A stretch of DNA of 64,000 bases from Leptoclinus maculatus (GCA_032191485.1 JAVDOI010000010.1:21690661-21754660); one strand, 5' to 3'; positions 12,057 to 25,189 are shown, numbered from the stretch's first letter. Numbers and translations: made by a program. The notes: generated by a model from the sequence alone, not told the origin.

Positions 12057-12158
12057 AGTTTTCACACTTATAGTTTGTATGCCCTGGTTCAAATTTCTTC
12101 TTCACTTCTCCTGAGCTTCCACTATAATGAAGGGCGTCTTTCACTTTCCTCCACTCAA

Positions 12159-12291
12159 GGGTCTCTGTACAGCTGTTTCTGTCCACACAAGATTGCGATT
12201 ACTGTCTTCACACCTGCCCAAACGAATTGCACCAAGGGAAGCATCAGAGTCCAATTTAACCAAACTAAAAAGCGCAGGTGTGAAAACACCC
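12159..12291. mobile_element. 133-bp MITE flanked by TCAA/TTAA
   Basis: Both ends start with GGGT when read inwards (gggtctctg on the left; gggtgttttcacacctg as the reverse complement of the right end). An internal 11-bp inverted repeat, 'ttcacacctgc' (12207-12217) and 'gcaggtgtgaa' (12274-12284), gives a fold-back structure. Flanks are TCAA (12155-12158) and TTAA (12292-12295), consistent with a TTAA target duplication with one mutation. I recognise this as a common short teleost element. Assignment to a piggyBac-type superfamily is inference from TTAA alone. Confidence 0.6.
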
Positions 12292-12382
12292 TTAAAGATG
12301 TGAAACCAAACTGATTTTGAAGATGCATTGTGATACCTAAAGACTGATTCAATAGATATTTCAGACAATTTGATACAAACAA

Positions 12383-12432
12383 TCACAATGAACCCACGTA
12401 GAACTATCACCCAACTCTGCAGTTCCACTCAG
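12383..12432 (-). repeat. repeat module shared with 58.0 kb
   Basis: The reverse complement reads 'gcagagttgggtgatagttc' followed by 'tacgtgggtt'. It matches 'acaaagttgggtcataattc' plus 'tacgcgggta' at 58023-58052 on the plus strand. In both copies a short frame reads (V/M)ELQSWVI(I/V)LRG. This suggests a shared interspersed repeat; its limits are unclear. Confidence 0.45.
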
Positions 12433-12439
12433 GTCAACA

Positions 12440-15400
12440 GAAGAAAGTCTTTCAGCTCTTTGTCTCATGGCCTTCACCGTTACTGTCTTTGTTCACTCTC
12501 ATCAACCTTGTTTACAGCAAGAGCACACAGCTGTTTTCAGCAACAAAAAAAAGCTCTGATAACCCCACTGTGCAAAACCTGCCCAGCACCAAACATCAGA
12601 CAGACGAGTTTAGCATCTACATATTGAACATGGTGTAGATTCAGCATCTGAAGAGGCACATATTCTCATCAGGAGTGGGTGGAGAAAAGAGAGAGTAATG
12701 GGATTTAATTTGGCAGATGGCTATAGCAAATGAAGAGTCAACAACGTCGTCTGCTACAGTAATACTGAATTCATAATAGAATGTTACATTAGGAGAAATG
12801 CGTGCATTCAGACCAAGACCAGTACGTGCATGCAACATTTCCTGCGCATCCCTTGCGCGTTGCTTTCACAGGCTGTTATTGAGAAATCCAACCAACACTG
12901 TGACACCAGCAAAGTGAGTTTGCCTTCAAGTTACTTATCAGTCGACAACCTTTTTCGACATATCTGCTGACATTAGGGCTTCTAATCTTGTTAGACCTCC
13001 TGCAATGTGTGATTCCAATCAGAACAGTACATGTCAGCGTGCCGGGCTGTCTCTGCAGTCTCTGTAATCCTCCACACACCAAAGGACAGCTCTGGACCCC
13101 GTAGATGTCCGTAAACATCCCACATCTTTGATATTCTCAGGACCGTGCAGGAATTGATTGTTGTGGTTACGATTGAATCTGGACTGTAAATGTCTCTGAA
13201 ATGTTGCGGCCAAGTTACCATCTGCTCGTTGACTGCCGTTTACCGTCGCTCTCACACGGGTGCTTTCTCTTTCTTTTGTGGAGCTCTCTTCCTGTCCCCT
13301 TCCCTCTTCTTCGTCCACGTTGAGCCCAAATAGTCATTGTGTTTCACATGAGCACATGGATATTTCACTTCACCACCACTGAGCTCGATGTGTTCACCAT
13401 GGTGACGTTTATTGTCCCCGAGCACCTCTGTAGTCTCATTTAGCCACTTATACTTAAGCTTTTATGTGTCTTAAAAAGGAGGTTTCTAACAAGTGTGGTA
13501 TATGCTGACTTACGTTATGTATTAGAACAGGAGATTGTGTTAACCACAGACCTTTCAGGCATCCAACCTTAAAAAAACATTCAAAAACACATTGGATTTG
13601 AGAGGAGGGATGTGGAAGTGCAAAAACGCTGACTCATCCCGGCTTTTGAGACTCATTGCTGCAGCACTCTATTATCTTATCTTTTTAACCTCAACACCTT
13701 TTGAGAGCAGAAGAACATTATTGGTCAGACAACTTAGTGGCGAGCACATTAGTACCAACAGGCTTTTGTGTCTCTGTGTTAGCATTGGTAATGAAACACG
13801 TTATTTAAACACATTACTTGCACATTACTGCTCTGCACAAAGAGAAAGAGCCTGCCTTGGAAATATTGAAATGTTGTTAATGGTTTAGATGCAAATTGCT
13901 CTAATTTATCCTCCATTTATAGCTTGGAGGAAGATGGCAGGAAACTAAGGTTTTCATATTGGAGGTGACGTTAAATCTATCAGTGTGTGTCCCAGTGCAG
14001 GTGCAGTGTTTTAGTGGATCTTGGTCTTCTTTCACTGTTAATGCTGATATACTGTATGTATATGGTACATGTGCTGTGGGCCTTTTAACTCAAAGGGTTT
14101 AGTGGTTTTAGTAAGACGCAGGATGTGGCATATAGAGTCAAACTGTCCCTCGTTGAAGTTTCATTTGCCAGCATAGTTTCTGACTATTTTCTTTCTAGAA
14201 TATGTTTTATTTAGACAGACAAATGCACCTTTGTGCAATGGTAACAAATGGTAGGAAATTGGCAGTAAAAATGGACTCAATGTCCACTTACTAGCTTAGA
14301 CATTTATTATTTGTTCCGCAAACTATGCTGAGCAAGAACATGACATGTGGTTAGAAGCTTGAGAAAAACGCAGTAAGGCCACTTTGAGTTACAAATTATT
14401 TTTGCACTATTTTGCTGTTTAGTATGAAAAAAAACCAACTGTTTCCAAGGTCAAGAGTGAAGGTTCATCCTCTATGATAGCAATCGTCATTAGACTTAAT
14501 CATGAATGTTCATGCTAAATGTCATGGACATTCATCCACTATTTGTTGAGTCTGGACTATAGTGGTGGACTGACCAACATACTGCCATCCCTAGCTGCTG
14601 GCATGGCTAAAATGCTTGCTGGCCCCTATTGGCTGCCGATAGCTTAGCTCAAAGCCTAATCAGAAATGTATTATGTTTTATGATAGTTTAACCAATCAGC
14701 ATGAACCCAATGCATGCTCCTCTGATCACAGTATCAGCTGCACGGAGATCTGCATTGGGCAAACCGATCGAAATAATGTTTAATTCAAAGAATCCAATTT
14801 TAAATAATACGGTACTTTTCTTTGTACAGTACCTTGTCAAAGATAGACTCTGACAGTAAAGTCTTGAATTAATTCTAATACACGGCAATTTTTCAGGGAA
14901 GATCAGCAAAAAGATGAAAAGGCAGCGGATACTAAAAAGTTCTTCAAAAGCTGAACAAGCTACATAGAAAGACGGTGAACAAGTTGGAGTCAGCAAGAAG
15001 TTGTTGCATTGCAACAATTTAAACCAACGAAACAGAAAAAAACATTGGCCCGTAAATACATCTACTCATGAATGATGAACAGATGCTCACATCTGGGGTC
15101 CTGGGCTCCCTGATGAACTGGTGTGGCCACATCATTGGTGGCACATGCTGATGCTACTATTAGCAGTACTGGTATTAGTAGGAACATAACGAGTCACTAA
15201 TATCATTATGTTCCTCTCTGGCTTGAGCAGTATATGTCCCAAGCTTACAGAGTCCTGTTACTATTTTGTTTTTGATCAATAACACATGTATGGCCTTTTC
15301 TTCTTTGTTGATTGATGTAACAATACTCTGGATTAATAACACACGGGCTGGCTGCAGGACTACAGGCTGAACATGCTTCTTTAGGGAAGTCATTTATTTC

Positions 15401-17960
15401 TGTGGTCTGTAGAAGTTACTCGACACTCCCTGTCGGGACCGTCGGCACCTCTGCAGTGTTTGCATGTGTGTGCTGAGTACACAATGCCGTTTACACTCTT
15501 CACCTTTTGAGGAGGAAAACTATCGTGTGGCTGCTCATGGGGCCTTATCAGGAATCAGTGAGAGGCTGCTTTTCTGCATCGCAGACAAGAGGAAGAGAGA
15601 AATTGATCACCTAAACTATTCCCAGGCCCCAGATTTAAGCAGCTCTAAGAGGTTTTGTTTTTTTTGTCATAGATGCTTATTTCCCTCCATGCAAACATCG
15701 TAACTTCTCCCCAAGCTCTTTAGAATTGCCGGAGCTATTTGACGATTCATTTCCCCCAAAGTGATACGGTTGTAAAGTGGCTGTGTGTACACGGGCTTTC
15801 ATTCCAACCCTAATAACACAGAACTGAGCTGAACTGAGCACAGATGAGATGAGATGAGAAAAACAGATTGGGAGCCATGGAGCTCGGTGATGGCCTCACA
15901 GATCACATGGATGCGATGTTAAGGAGGGGGGGGGGGGGGGCATTGCTAAGTAAAATCAGGTCAGTCGGACTAGAACGGACAGAGAATGTTCCAGTTTACT
16001 TCTGGAGCTGTTAACTCTATCTACTGCACACGTTTAATCAGATCATGCACATGAAATACAGATATTACATTTTTGGGGATTTACAAAAGCAGCATATTCT
16101 TATCCTGTCATTGTATGTCATTTGCTCCAAGTCGGATTCAATAAACCCTCTTTACTGCACAGACGTGTTGTGAACTCTTTGTTTCAACTCGATGGTCGTG
16201 AGTGCATTCGTGAGATTTGATCATTAGACGGCCTCAAACACGAGGCTACCAGTTCTGCTTCCATGTGGGAGATCGTCATCATCACAAGGTCCTTTTATCG
16301 GTGGCTTAAATGAGTGTTATCCGCCATCGTGACGGGAGTTAGCTGCTGCCTGATTTAACTTGATACAGCTCTCTTTAGCTGTGTAGTCGGCTGTCTCTCT
16401 GTAACAGAGAGGACAGTCGTGTTCTGCCTTATTGTGAGTGCAAACCTTCGTTTTTTGGGGGATTTGGTCGACTTCATTGCTTGTCCAAACCACTCTTGAA
16501 TTTTGTCTGAGAGAAAATCCGATAATTAAATGTGAACGTTTCCCTTAAATCACTTGTGCAATCAGGAACAACCCTGTTTTAATGAGTTACTGTGAGAACC
16601 TACTGACCATGTAAGGACCTTTTGTGAATAGATAAGCTGTATTTGTGTGTCACTTTTTGCCTTCAAGGAGTCAGAAACAAGAGACTAGAAGAGCATCTTC
16701 ACATACGTGCTCAAAATGCCTTTAACTGCTCCGAAACCCTTCATGTTGAATTGTTTTCACATAGGAGCTCAGGACTGCTGTGCTTCCAAGAGTTCCTATT
16801 TTTCTCACCATCTCAGTTTTCTTTTCTTTTACTAAAGTGAAAATCCCTCTCAAACTTGGTCCACCTCTCCTGCCCATTTCCCCCCTTATTAAAAAAAGTA
16901 TTCCCCTTTCTCCTCTCTTTCTCCCATCACCCCCTCCCCCTCTCTGCTAACAACACATGGGGCGGCTGAATTCAGACGGTACACTACCCTCTACCTCCCC
17001 TCTCACTTCAACTCAACTCTGGGGGAAGAGGCTGAAGAGACCATTAAAACATCTTATGTTAGACGGATCAATACAGAGCCAGAGAGCTTTTATGGTATTT
17101 TGCCCCAAAAGAGAGAGGAAGCACAGGTGTGTGACAAAGGTAGGGGAGGTCGAGAGAGGCTTCTTCTGGATAAAAGACACTTTCAACACAAAGTAGAGAT
17201 GGAGATTGATGGGAGAAGTTGCCTCCGAATTTAGCTTTTAGATTGGTATCTATCATCATATACGCTCCAGGGAAATTAAACTTGTTCAGCACATACAGTG
17301 CTTGACCTCATGAGAGCTGAGTTCAAAGTACATAGTGACGTGAGCGGAGAAGGATGTGGAAGATGACAATTCAAGAGCAGCATTCATTTTCTTCAAAACG
17401 CAAATGTTTTCTTGCAATGTTGTTCATTAGTATCGTTTCTCAAAGAAAGCACTTAATGACGGCAAAAGGCAACGTAGTTGATTTAAATAGGGCTGCACTG
17501 GAATTCATTGCAAGGCGATGATCAGAATCTCTTCAGTTGACCACTGCTCACAGTCATCTGCTCTGCAGACAGGTCGCACGCTCTCGAAACCTTTAAAATC
17601 AAAAGATTTGTTTTTCAGTCAAGCAGCAGTGGCCGTCCATCTACAAAACAAGGTGACTCCTATTCATCTATGTAGTGGTGTCATGGGCCTGGGCATTCCC
17701 TTAACCGTTCTCTTAATTGTACTCATTTTTGTTCTGCAATGTCCCGTCAGTGTCTCCCTGAACAGCGTGTCATCTACATTGTTTAAGTAAAAAAACAATC
17801 CCAGTGAAATTGGTGGAATCTATATGTTTTGACTGTTGTAGTGTCTGGTGGGAGTGTGTGGGTTAGTTAGTTCCCTTCAGTGATCATTCCTGCACTACGA
17901 TTTAAAGGGGAACACATTAGCATGCATGAGGGATGAATAGTCTTCTCTCTTAACTTGTGA
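12440..17960. other. long unique stretch without a recognised gene
   Basis: Mostly repeat-free sequence. It holds a tandem 'gaactgagct' pair with GATGA triplets (15821-15858), a G15 run (15926-15940), a near-perfect short hairpin (ctgtctctctg..cagagaggacag, 16391-16416) and a TC-rich pyrimidine stretch (16850-16945). Frames up to 109 codons (14688-15017, minus) show no known motif. Confidence 0.35.
15926..15940. repeat. G15 homopolymer
   Basis: Fifteen guanines directly after 'aagga'. Such a run can form G-quadruplexes and is prone to assembly length errors. Confidence 0.9.
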
Positions 17961-18011
17961 AAATGGCCAATCGGTGTATTTTTACATTTTAAATGTCTTG
18001 AATCTAGGAAT

Positions 18012-18110
18012 GTGTACAAAACAATATGCCGATGATGTGATTATGTATTGCTCTTCCTCATTGTTTTTACAAATACCTGAATTCCTGCAGTCTGTTTCAT
18101 ATGTTGACCG
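18012..18110 (+). pseudogene. LINE reverse transcriptase fragment with YADD motif
   Basis: The plus frame contains KQYADDVIMYCSSSLFLQ followed by IPEFLQSVSYVD. YADD is the RT palm motif C with its two catalytic aspartates, and the trailing 'YCSSS...(F/L)LQ' context is typical of non-LTR retrotransposon RTs. No other RT blocks (fingers, motif A) are recognisable upstream, so this is a short remnant inside a 118-codon frame (17974-18330). What follows does not continue as RT. The match is short but specific in pattern. Confidence 0.5.
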
Positions 18111-18114
18111 GTCA

Positions 18115-18300
18115 AATACAGACAAATCTAAGTTCAAAGCGTTAACGTTTCCTGAAATTTCCTCTTTAATTAAGAAATACATATTGTTACTACATGAAGA
18201 AATCAGAAAACACTTCCCATTAGCAATATGCATTCATGAGATTAAAGTGACCTGGATTCATCTGCCAAATACCAAGAAAATATCTTCACTTCATCACTGG
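18115..18300 (+). pseudogene. possible hAT/ZBED-type transposase fragment
   Basis: Continuing in the same frame, 'LIKKYILLLHEEIRKHFP' followed after about 12 residues by 'WIHLPNTK' resembles the segment of hAT (ZBED-like) transposases where a helix with a (K/R)-YFP ending precedes a W(I/V)xxPF motif. The similarity is loose and PF is not conserved here. It could equally be chance, and the join to the RT fragment would need two nested insertions. Confidence 0.2.
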
Positions 18301-18339
18301 GACGGGAAACATAAAAAGGGCACTAGCTAGTTTGTCTTA

Positions 18340-19470
18340 CTAATGTACTTTGTCTGATAGTAATTAGTGGCCATCACTGTATGTTGGCAGAAGTGCTGAC
18401 TGATTGACTTTAGTATATTAATCTCTCCTAGGCTGGTCCATCCTTACGTGTGTCCTTACGGCCTGTGTTCCCATCTTGCCTCTTCCAGCTGGAATGAGAG
18501 GTTAAGTCAATTTTAAACGATTTGATGAATCGTTTGAATCTTGTTTTAGTTTTTATTTCTCATTCTAGTTAAAGTTCGCATAAAGAACTTTCATTTTGTG
18601 GCTCTGTCCGCGGTGTCATCTGCTTTTGCACGGAATCAAACTGATGACAAGCTTTACGAATAGCTTCATAATAACAACATATCTTCTCGCTGATGGTCTA
18701 GTTTATGTATGTAGGTCATACAGAGGCATCAGTATTGTCCTACTCTCTTGATGTCGTCCGTGTTGTAGTTATTGTCTTGACAGTGTTGTGTTTTTAATGT
18801 GGCCTTCTCTCTTGAGAAAGCATTTACTATCTATGAGACGTTTACCTGGTTAGATCAAATAAACACAAGAGAAGAAGCCCGTGCTGTTTACCAATGTTGC
18901 ATGAAGCGCAGCACATTCATAAGTTATTTCAGATTCATACAAGCACAAATGCATTTGAGATGTTTTCTCGGGCTTGGGTGTGCACTATTTCCAGCTTTGT
19001 CAAACTGTGGTGTTAAATAATCATGAGTAGGTGTGTTGGGTGCTGAACCTTGGAGCGCAGTGCAGAGCAGCACTGTCATGCCAACTACTGGCCCCCGGGG
19101 TAAGAGAGGAGGCCCTGCAGAGAGGACGCAGGCAAAGAGTCGCCTAGTGGTGCCTTGTATGATGTTTACACAGAATATAAAGATGCAAAAAAAGCATGTC
19201 GGACAGACCTGAGAAGAGGTGATTATATTAATTACTGCCAGGGGGGCTTTGAGGTGAAAATGTTGAGCTTTTGTTTTTTGGCCAATATCACTTCTCTCAG
19301 TGTAGGAAGGGCTCTGTGATGCTGGGAGCACAGCGCCCTTGGCAACACTGCCATGCCAACTCCAATCATGTGTCCCGCTTCGCTACAAAACAGCTGAGTC
19401 CCCCGGGAGGATGAAGCCAGCAGCTAACGAGAAGCAAACACCTCTCTGTTCTTGATGCTCAGTGAGGGGC
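18340..19470. other. unassigned noncoding stretch
   Basis: No element recognised. A 135-codon minus frame (18924-19331) shows no family motif. The 19020-19360 part is repeat-free and moderately CpG-poor. Confidence 0.3.
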
Positions 19471-19477
19471 TGGCCAC

Positions 19478-19548
19478 AGAGAGAGAGGGGGGGGGGGGGG
19501 TCACAATGAGAGAGAGAGATGACTGAGATAAAGGCAGGGGGGGGGGTA
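19478..19548. repeat. purine tracts: GA units with two G runs
   Basis: GAGAGA followed by a G run ending at 19500, a further GA block at 19509-19520, and a second run of about nine Gs at 19539-19547. This is homopurine slippage sequence. Confidence 0.9.
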
Positions 19549-19559
19549 ACGAGAGAGCA

Positions 19560-22260
19560 AACCGAAAAAGAGCTTAATTTGCTGGCTGCTGCCTCTGTGA
19601 AGCAAACGGAGAGGGATACCACCAGCCTGATGCAGCTGTAGTTGTACTTTATTCTGTGTATCTTATTATCTTACACATTTAGGAAGCTACTGCTTAGTCC
19701 ATAGTGTATAAAATAAATAATGTATTTGTGATACTATTGCTTAAAGCTGCATTACTCACTGATGAAGAGACTCTGCAGCACATCATGTGCCACCACTACG
19801 AAATGCAGTGTTGGGGGAGTCGTGGTCTGATCTTTACTCCACAACGGCTGTATAACGGAGCATTAATGGCAGCAGTGATTACTGAACTCGCCTTTAATGA
19901 AAGCTGTTACTCTCCCGCTCTGCTCCACTGCACAGAGGCCGCGATTAGACACGGAAGTTAGAAAAGAGGAGAACGGCCTCGCTCCTTCTTCTGTGGCCGA
20001 GGCGCTGTGTAATGTGGCTCCCGAGGGGTAGAAGTTTGAAAGATAATGGCGGCAAACGGCCGCATCCCGTCTTTGCTGTATCCGTCAGTCGCCTCGCTCG
20101 CTCTGACTCTCTTTGTATTCCTCTTTCCCCCTTCATCTCTCTCCAGACTTCTCTCTCTCATTCTCTCTGTCTCACAGAACTCGCTTCTCTCTCGCCCTCT
20201 GAATCTATCTATATCCACGGGCATTCTCTGTATCTTCTTTTGAGCTTCACAGCAAATAAGAGGATGCTATTCAGCCTCCTGGCTTCATCTGCCTGCTCCT
20301 CTATCGCCATGAGGAAAAACAAACAAAAGAAACTCAACCGAGGTCATTTAATATGCCGCCTTCATGTTAAACGGGCTGAACGCAAGCGAGCGACTCTTTA
20401 TGCAGCTTAATGTAATGACTACGTCTTAACCTTCCCGCCTTGCTGATAGGAACATGTTCATGCTAGCGTTGCCAGTAGGAAGCACAAGAGGTTAAAACTG
20501 CAGTTTCAGATCAGCTGCAGTGAGCGAACTTGTGTTCTAGGTTGTGAACGAGCCTGAAGGCTCTGTGGGAACCTGTGAGGGGTTAAAAGGGTTTATCCAA
20601 CGCTGTACCGCTAAAAGGCAAAGACCGTCTCGTCTATCGTGGTGGTCGGTGTCTGGCAGAAATGTGTTTTATTGACAGATAAGATGAGCCAAACTCAGCA
20701 CGTATCATAGACACTTTCATAGGATATGAATTGTTTTTTTTATACTGTTTCTACATGGTCGGCATTATTCATAGATATAACGAAGTGTTGCCTTCAGTCA
20801 GTAACAGGACGTTTTGATTTCCCCTCATGGGTGCTGATGATGCCGAGTGACAGTCACCATAACTGTCCAATCGATGTGTATGAATTCATGTTTACTGCTC
20901 ATAGTACGTATGTCAAAAGACATTGAACCAACGACCTCTTCTCATGCCCAACTTGGTTGGTCGGTGCTCCCCTGAGTTGGTATGCGACGCACGGGGCTTT
21001 CAATTAACTCCATTGTAAAGCCACCGATACATTATTAGAAAGACACTGATGTAATAGAATGAGCATAGGGTCAAAGACGCACAAGGATCTTCACCCAGGA
21101 GACCACTGTTCATGTCCCGGCTGAAAATATACAAATATAAAGTCTGTACAAAGATGATTGTCTTTTCCTCTGAGGAACTAAAGAGAGTCAAATACATGTA
21201 ATAATCAACAACCTTTGATTATACATAACATGTCAATGACAGAGTTCATTGGTCCAAGTTGATTTCCACCCATTTGACCTTTTTTTTTCAAAATCAGACA
21301 CAATTATAATAGAAACATTTTCTTTGCTCGTTCACCTTAACCTTACATTTATAGCACCTTCAATGGATCCATAAATAAAGCCAACACAGTTTAGGAGAAC
21401 AAGCCTAAAACAAGATGCTCACTGGAATTATTGATTCATTTCTTTCCCGTTGCAATACTTTTTTTCTCTTCTTGTCCAAAGGTCCTCGGGCTCAATAAGA
21501 AGCCCTGCCGCTGTGTGCGACAAGGTCTCGGAAAAGTGTTCACAGGCGTTCTGTATTTACCCTGACGGAGTGACAAAGACAACTATTGACACCAGCAACA
21601 TCCATCTGAGCGTTCTCTACAGCAGGTGGACATGTGACCTCCATACCCACCACACTGCTGCAGTCAAATGTTTGAACTAAAGATCATAATTACAAATTCA
21701 ATAATAGTATACATAGTTTATAAGGGCTGTGACAATGTCTGGCCTACCTACAAAACGTAAGCTTGATAGACACTGTTTTTCCAATTACATATTTTACTAC
21801 AATGAATCAATTAGTTCAGTGTTGTGTTTCACTTGCATGCCAAATAACGGTGCAAATGTAGAGGAAAATGGAACATGATTTTCATAAAAACCGGGAAGTC
21901 ATTACATGAAAATGAAATAGTGCTGAAGGCCATAGTCAGGATGAAGACATTCACCTTAAGATGATGGTGCCATAAATAAGTAGAAATGAGTTAACAGACT
22001 GTTTATTGGCCTTATTTTACTGATATTTGCTGATATTTGCTGATGTCTTTAGTTTCTGAAGGTCTGCTTTCTGTCACCGATGTGTTAAATGTGATGTATA
22101 AATGAATGTGCCCCTCTGACAGATGACTTTCTATCGCTCGCTAATTTGAATGCATTTTGAAGTTGTTGATTATCGACGCTCGTTATCCTTGAATCTTCTG
22201 TAATACAATGTATAAGTCGTCATATACGGCAGCTTGGTAAGTGGTCCTACGCTTCAAACT
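19560..22260. other. unassigned noncoding stretch
   Basis: Includes a T/C-rich part (20090-20215) that opens several frames, a tandem 10-bp duplication 'tgatatttgc' at 22021-22040, and at 21090-21120 a 'ttcacccaggagaccactgt' module that may be another relic of family B. No gene recognised. Confidence 0.3.
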
Positions 22261-22269
22261 GTGATGCTC

Positions 22270-22515
22270 TGTGTGGGCGTAGTTAAGTGAAAGAGGAAGT
22301 CATATGAGGTAGTATGAAGAGCGACTAAGTTTGCATACGGTGAGGAGGTCTGGGTGGATAACACAGGACTTTCACCCTGCAGACTGAGGTTCGTGTCCTG
22401 TGTGAAATCAAAAGTCCATGTTGCGTGATGTTAAGTAACCTGCATGTATGTAGCGTAGCCTCCTTAACTACGTAACAGAAGTACGTATTTGAACTCAGAC
22501 TTTGCCTAACCCAAG
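22270..22515 (-). repeat. dispersed family B copy
   Basis: On the minus strand the order is a 'caacaaaactacttgggtta' stretch (22533-22505 region), 'acgtagttaaggaggctacg', and then 'gcagggtgaaagtcctgtg' (22380-22362). The same modules, in the same order, occur on the plus strand at about 43.2-43.45 kb. I recognise the pattern (TTAGGTTTA-rich start, 'gggtgaaagtcc' end) as a percomorph interspersed repeat of unknown class. It has no coding capacity. Confidence 0.5.
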
Positions 22516-24754
22516 TAGTTTTGTTGCCTTTGCTCTATTTATTTAGTTTTTCTGAATATTGACACTCTCCATCAGCTCTATGCACAAATCCCTGTAATTA
22601 TCAATATTCCGTTAGTGCTGTCCACAGCACTGAAATCCCAAACGTATTCTTATAATCATCACAGTTTCAGCCATTAGAGCCGATATGTATAGAAAAGCCA
22701 GAATCCATATGACCATATTGTGCGCTGACTCAATGAACATGCAACCAAATAAAAAGTTCCCACCGCTTATGGTTCATCCTGGAACGCCCTAATCCAGCTC
22801 CCATAATGCATCCATGCCCGGGCCCCGTCGTGGACCAGCTGTTCATGTCAGAGGGCTGCATCTGTATACGATCCTATTGTATTTCCATGCCACTGAAGCT
22901 GATGGGAAAATATGTTCTGAAACAGACGTTCGTTATTTTAGGTGGCCCTTAGCGAAGCGGTGGAGTTATTACATCGGATCGTCGTTTCCAGTGAGGATGT
23001 GGGCATCAGCAGTATATAACCCGGCTCATCAAGGTGGGTTTCAGCGCAGGACTGCTGACAAAGCCTCCGCCAGAAATAGCTCATGACTTGCAATTCAGAC
23101 CGGACGAGAGCGGAGATCACTTCAGAATAACACGATGTGACTGTCTCGCTCTGAGTAGTTGCTTCTACTCGATTTTAACATCTGCGTCCTTTTTTATTGG
23201 CCGAATCTGAGAGCAATGACAGCGATTACCTCTTGGTCCTTGGTCTCCACCTTCGCTGATGGTCAGATGTGTGACAGTGTGCCAGACCTCTACTTGACCA
23301 GCTAGCTTAGCTTAGCTTAGCTTTAACAGATGCTGGAGAGACAATGGGCAGCGACAGAACAGAGGATATGGAGAATGTAAATTAGGACTGATCAAATTTG
23401 TACTAAAAAAACTGCAAGTAGAAATACCACCACTGTATTTCTACCGCTCTCAGCTGCACGCTTTCAATCTTTATGTTGGGGGTCGGGGATGAATATGACA
23501 TCACCTTGTTATTTGGGGACATTATGTACCAGGAAACATGCACTCTAAACACAAGGTACAGTGGTATAGTCTTGTTGTCAAGTTGTGTAAAGAAATATGA
23601 AAGATTATCATTAACAAAACTCATTTATCCCCGTTATCAAATCATAAACACAGGAGAGAAAACCATTTAGATCAGATTTACAGAATTAATCACCAGAATA
23701 TCCGTGAATATTTTATACAAATATGTAGTGTTAGGTTCTTCTTTAAGAATAACAGTAAAACATACATCATTGGTATGTTCGTGGCAGCACCAGACAACCG
23801 TCTTCCCTCACAGCGTTATCTTAAAATCCCCAGAACAGTCTGTGTCAGGATCTGTGTTCATTTGTCACGGGGTTTAGGGTTAAGTTGAGCGTGTCACTGC
23901 TGTCACATCTTATTAAAAGTGTGTGCCAGTTCTGGCAGATAGGAGTTCAGATGTTTGGTATATTCTGATCCAAACAGGTCTGTCTGATACCATATATATA
24001 TATTCAAATACATTAAATCAAATATTAAATCATGCGTTTGCAGCCGTTTCCCACTTTTATGATATCACGGTTGCAATTCAGTTTTTCCACAGGAGGAGAA
24101 ATTGTTTCCAGAAGAACATCAGGGAGATATTTTTATGTCTATAACACCAGCAACTGTCTTTGCCTTTCATGCCCATTTTGCAGCGCTCAAGCTCCAGCAG
24201 CATCGTGTCGCCGAATGGGAGGTCAGGGTGAAATAAACACACGGAAGAGAGAGATCCTGAGAGTGTTTGTTCAGCCCGTCACATGTACTCAGCCTGGTGT
24301 TCACAACTGTGGGGTTGATAGGTCCCCTGTTATCCATCCATCCTTCATTATACAGCAGCGTCTGCCACTGTAGCCGATCCGTCCCAGAAGTCCTCTGTGA
24401 CAGTTGACTCTCATGGATTGGATTTTTTTTTTTTGCTTTAGGTAACACGAGTCTAACACTGAGCTTACTTGTTTGGAGCTATGAGGTGTCAGGCTTGACA
24501 GCTTCATTGCAGGTGTAAAAACACTTTTTTTTCCCCCTTTGAAATGTGTAGGTGGGAACGACACATCATGGGTTTATTCTGGAAATAACACCTAAAACAT
24601 AACCATCTGTTGAGTAGAAGAACCGTGTTGACAATGTCGTTCTGGAGTAAACTCCATGTATGTGTTGATGGATGTACTTATTGTTGGAGAGCAGACCTTC
24701 GCCCAAGGCCAATCCCCTAAACGGCTTCTTATCTGGCACACGCGTCATCTTTCA

Positions 24755-24805
24755 ATCCGGCCCGTAGTTTTACTGTAATTCTGCTCCTCGGCGGAGGTAA
24801 TTGGA
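24755..24805 (+). repeat. LINE-like 3' tail fragment
   Basis: 'aatccggcccgtagttttac', 'tgtaattctgctcctcggcg' and 'gaggtaatt' form the end pattern of a dispersed fish repeat that typically closes with 'ggcggaggtaat'. The same end pattern recurs at 25088-25176. Confidence 0.5.
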
Positions 24806-24914
24806 CCACCTTCACAATTTCCAACGACTGAAAACCATTCTTTCAGCTAGCTCTTTGACATTTTCTGAGCCTTTTATCGGCTGAAAGCTCAACCAAATCA
24901 AATCAAATTAGAAA

Positions 24915-25180
24915 CTAAAAGGGCTCTTGAAGAGTGCGGACCTCCACCAAGGCCGTGCCCTATCTCGCAACGTTAACGAACGTGAACAATCATTTGAGTA
25001 TTCGCCCCCCCCCCCTGTGATTCGGATCTGCTCCATAATGTAATGGCTTCTTCCTCGACACATGCTTCACCCTTTCCCCTAGTGTCATGAAAACCAGGCA
25101 AGTCGTGTTTTCTGTAATCCTGCAGACAAAACACGAAGAAAACAAAGTGAAAACATCAGCTCCTTGGTGGATATAAAGAA
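24915..25180 (+). repeat. second, longer copy of the same LINE-like tail
   Basis: Begins with 'tgaagagtgcggacctccac' (24926) and contains 'aaggccgtgccctatctcgc', 'ttcggatctgctccataatg', 'taatggcttcttcctcgaca' and 'tcctgcagacaaaac', ending with 'ctccttggtggatataa'. The order matches a common teleost repeat that I associate with the 3' part of RTE-type LINEs. That association is from memory. An inserted run of 10 Cs interrupts it at 25006-25015. Confidence 0.55.
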
Positions 25181-25189
25181 AGTAAAGTT

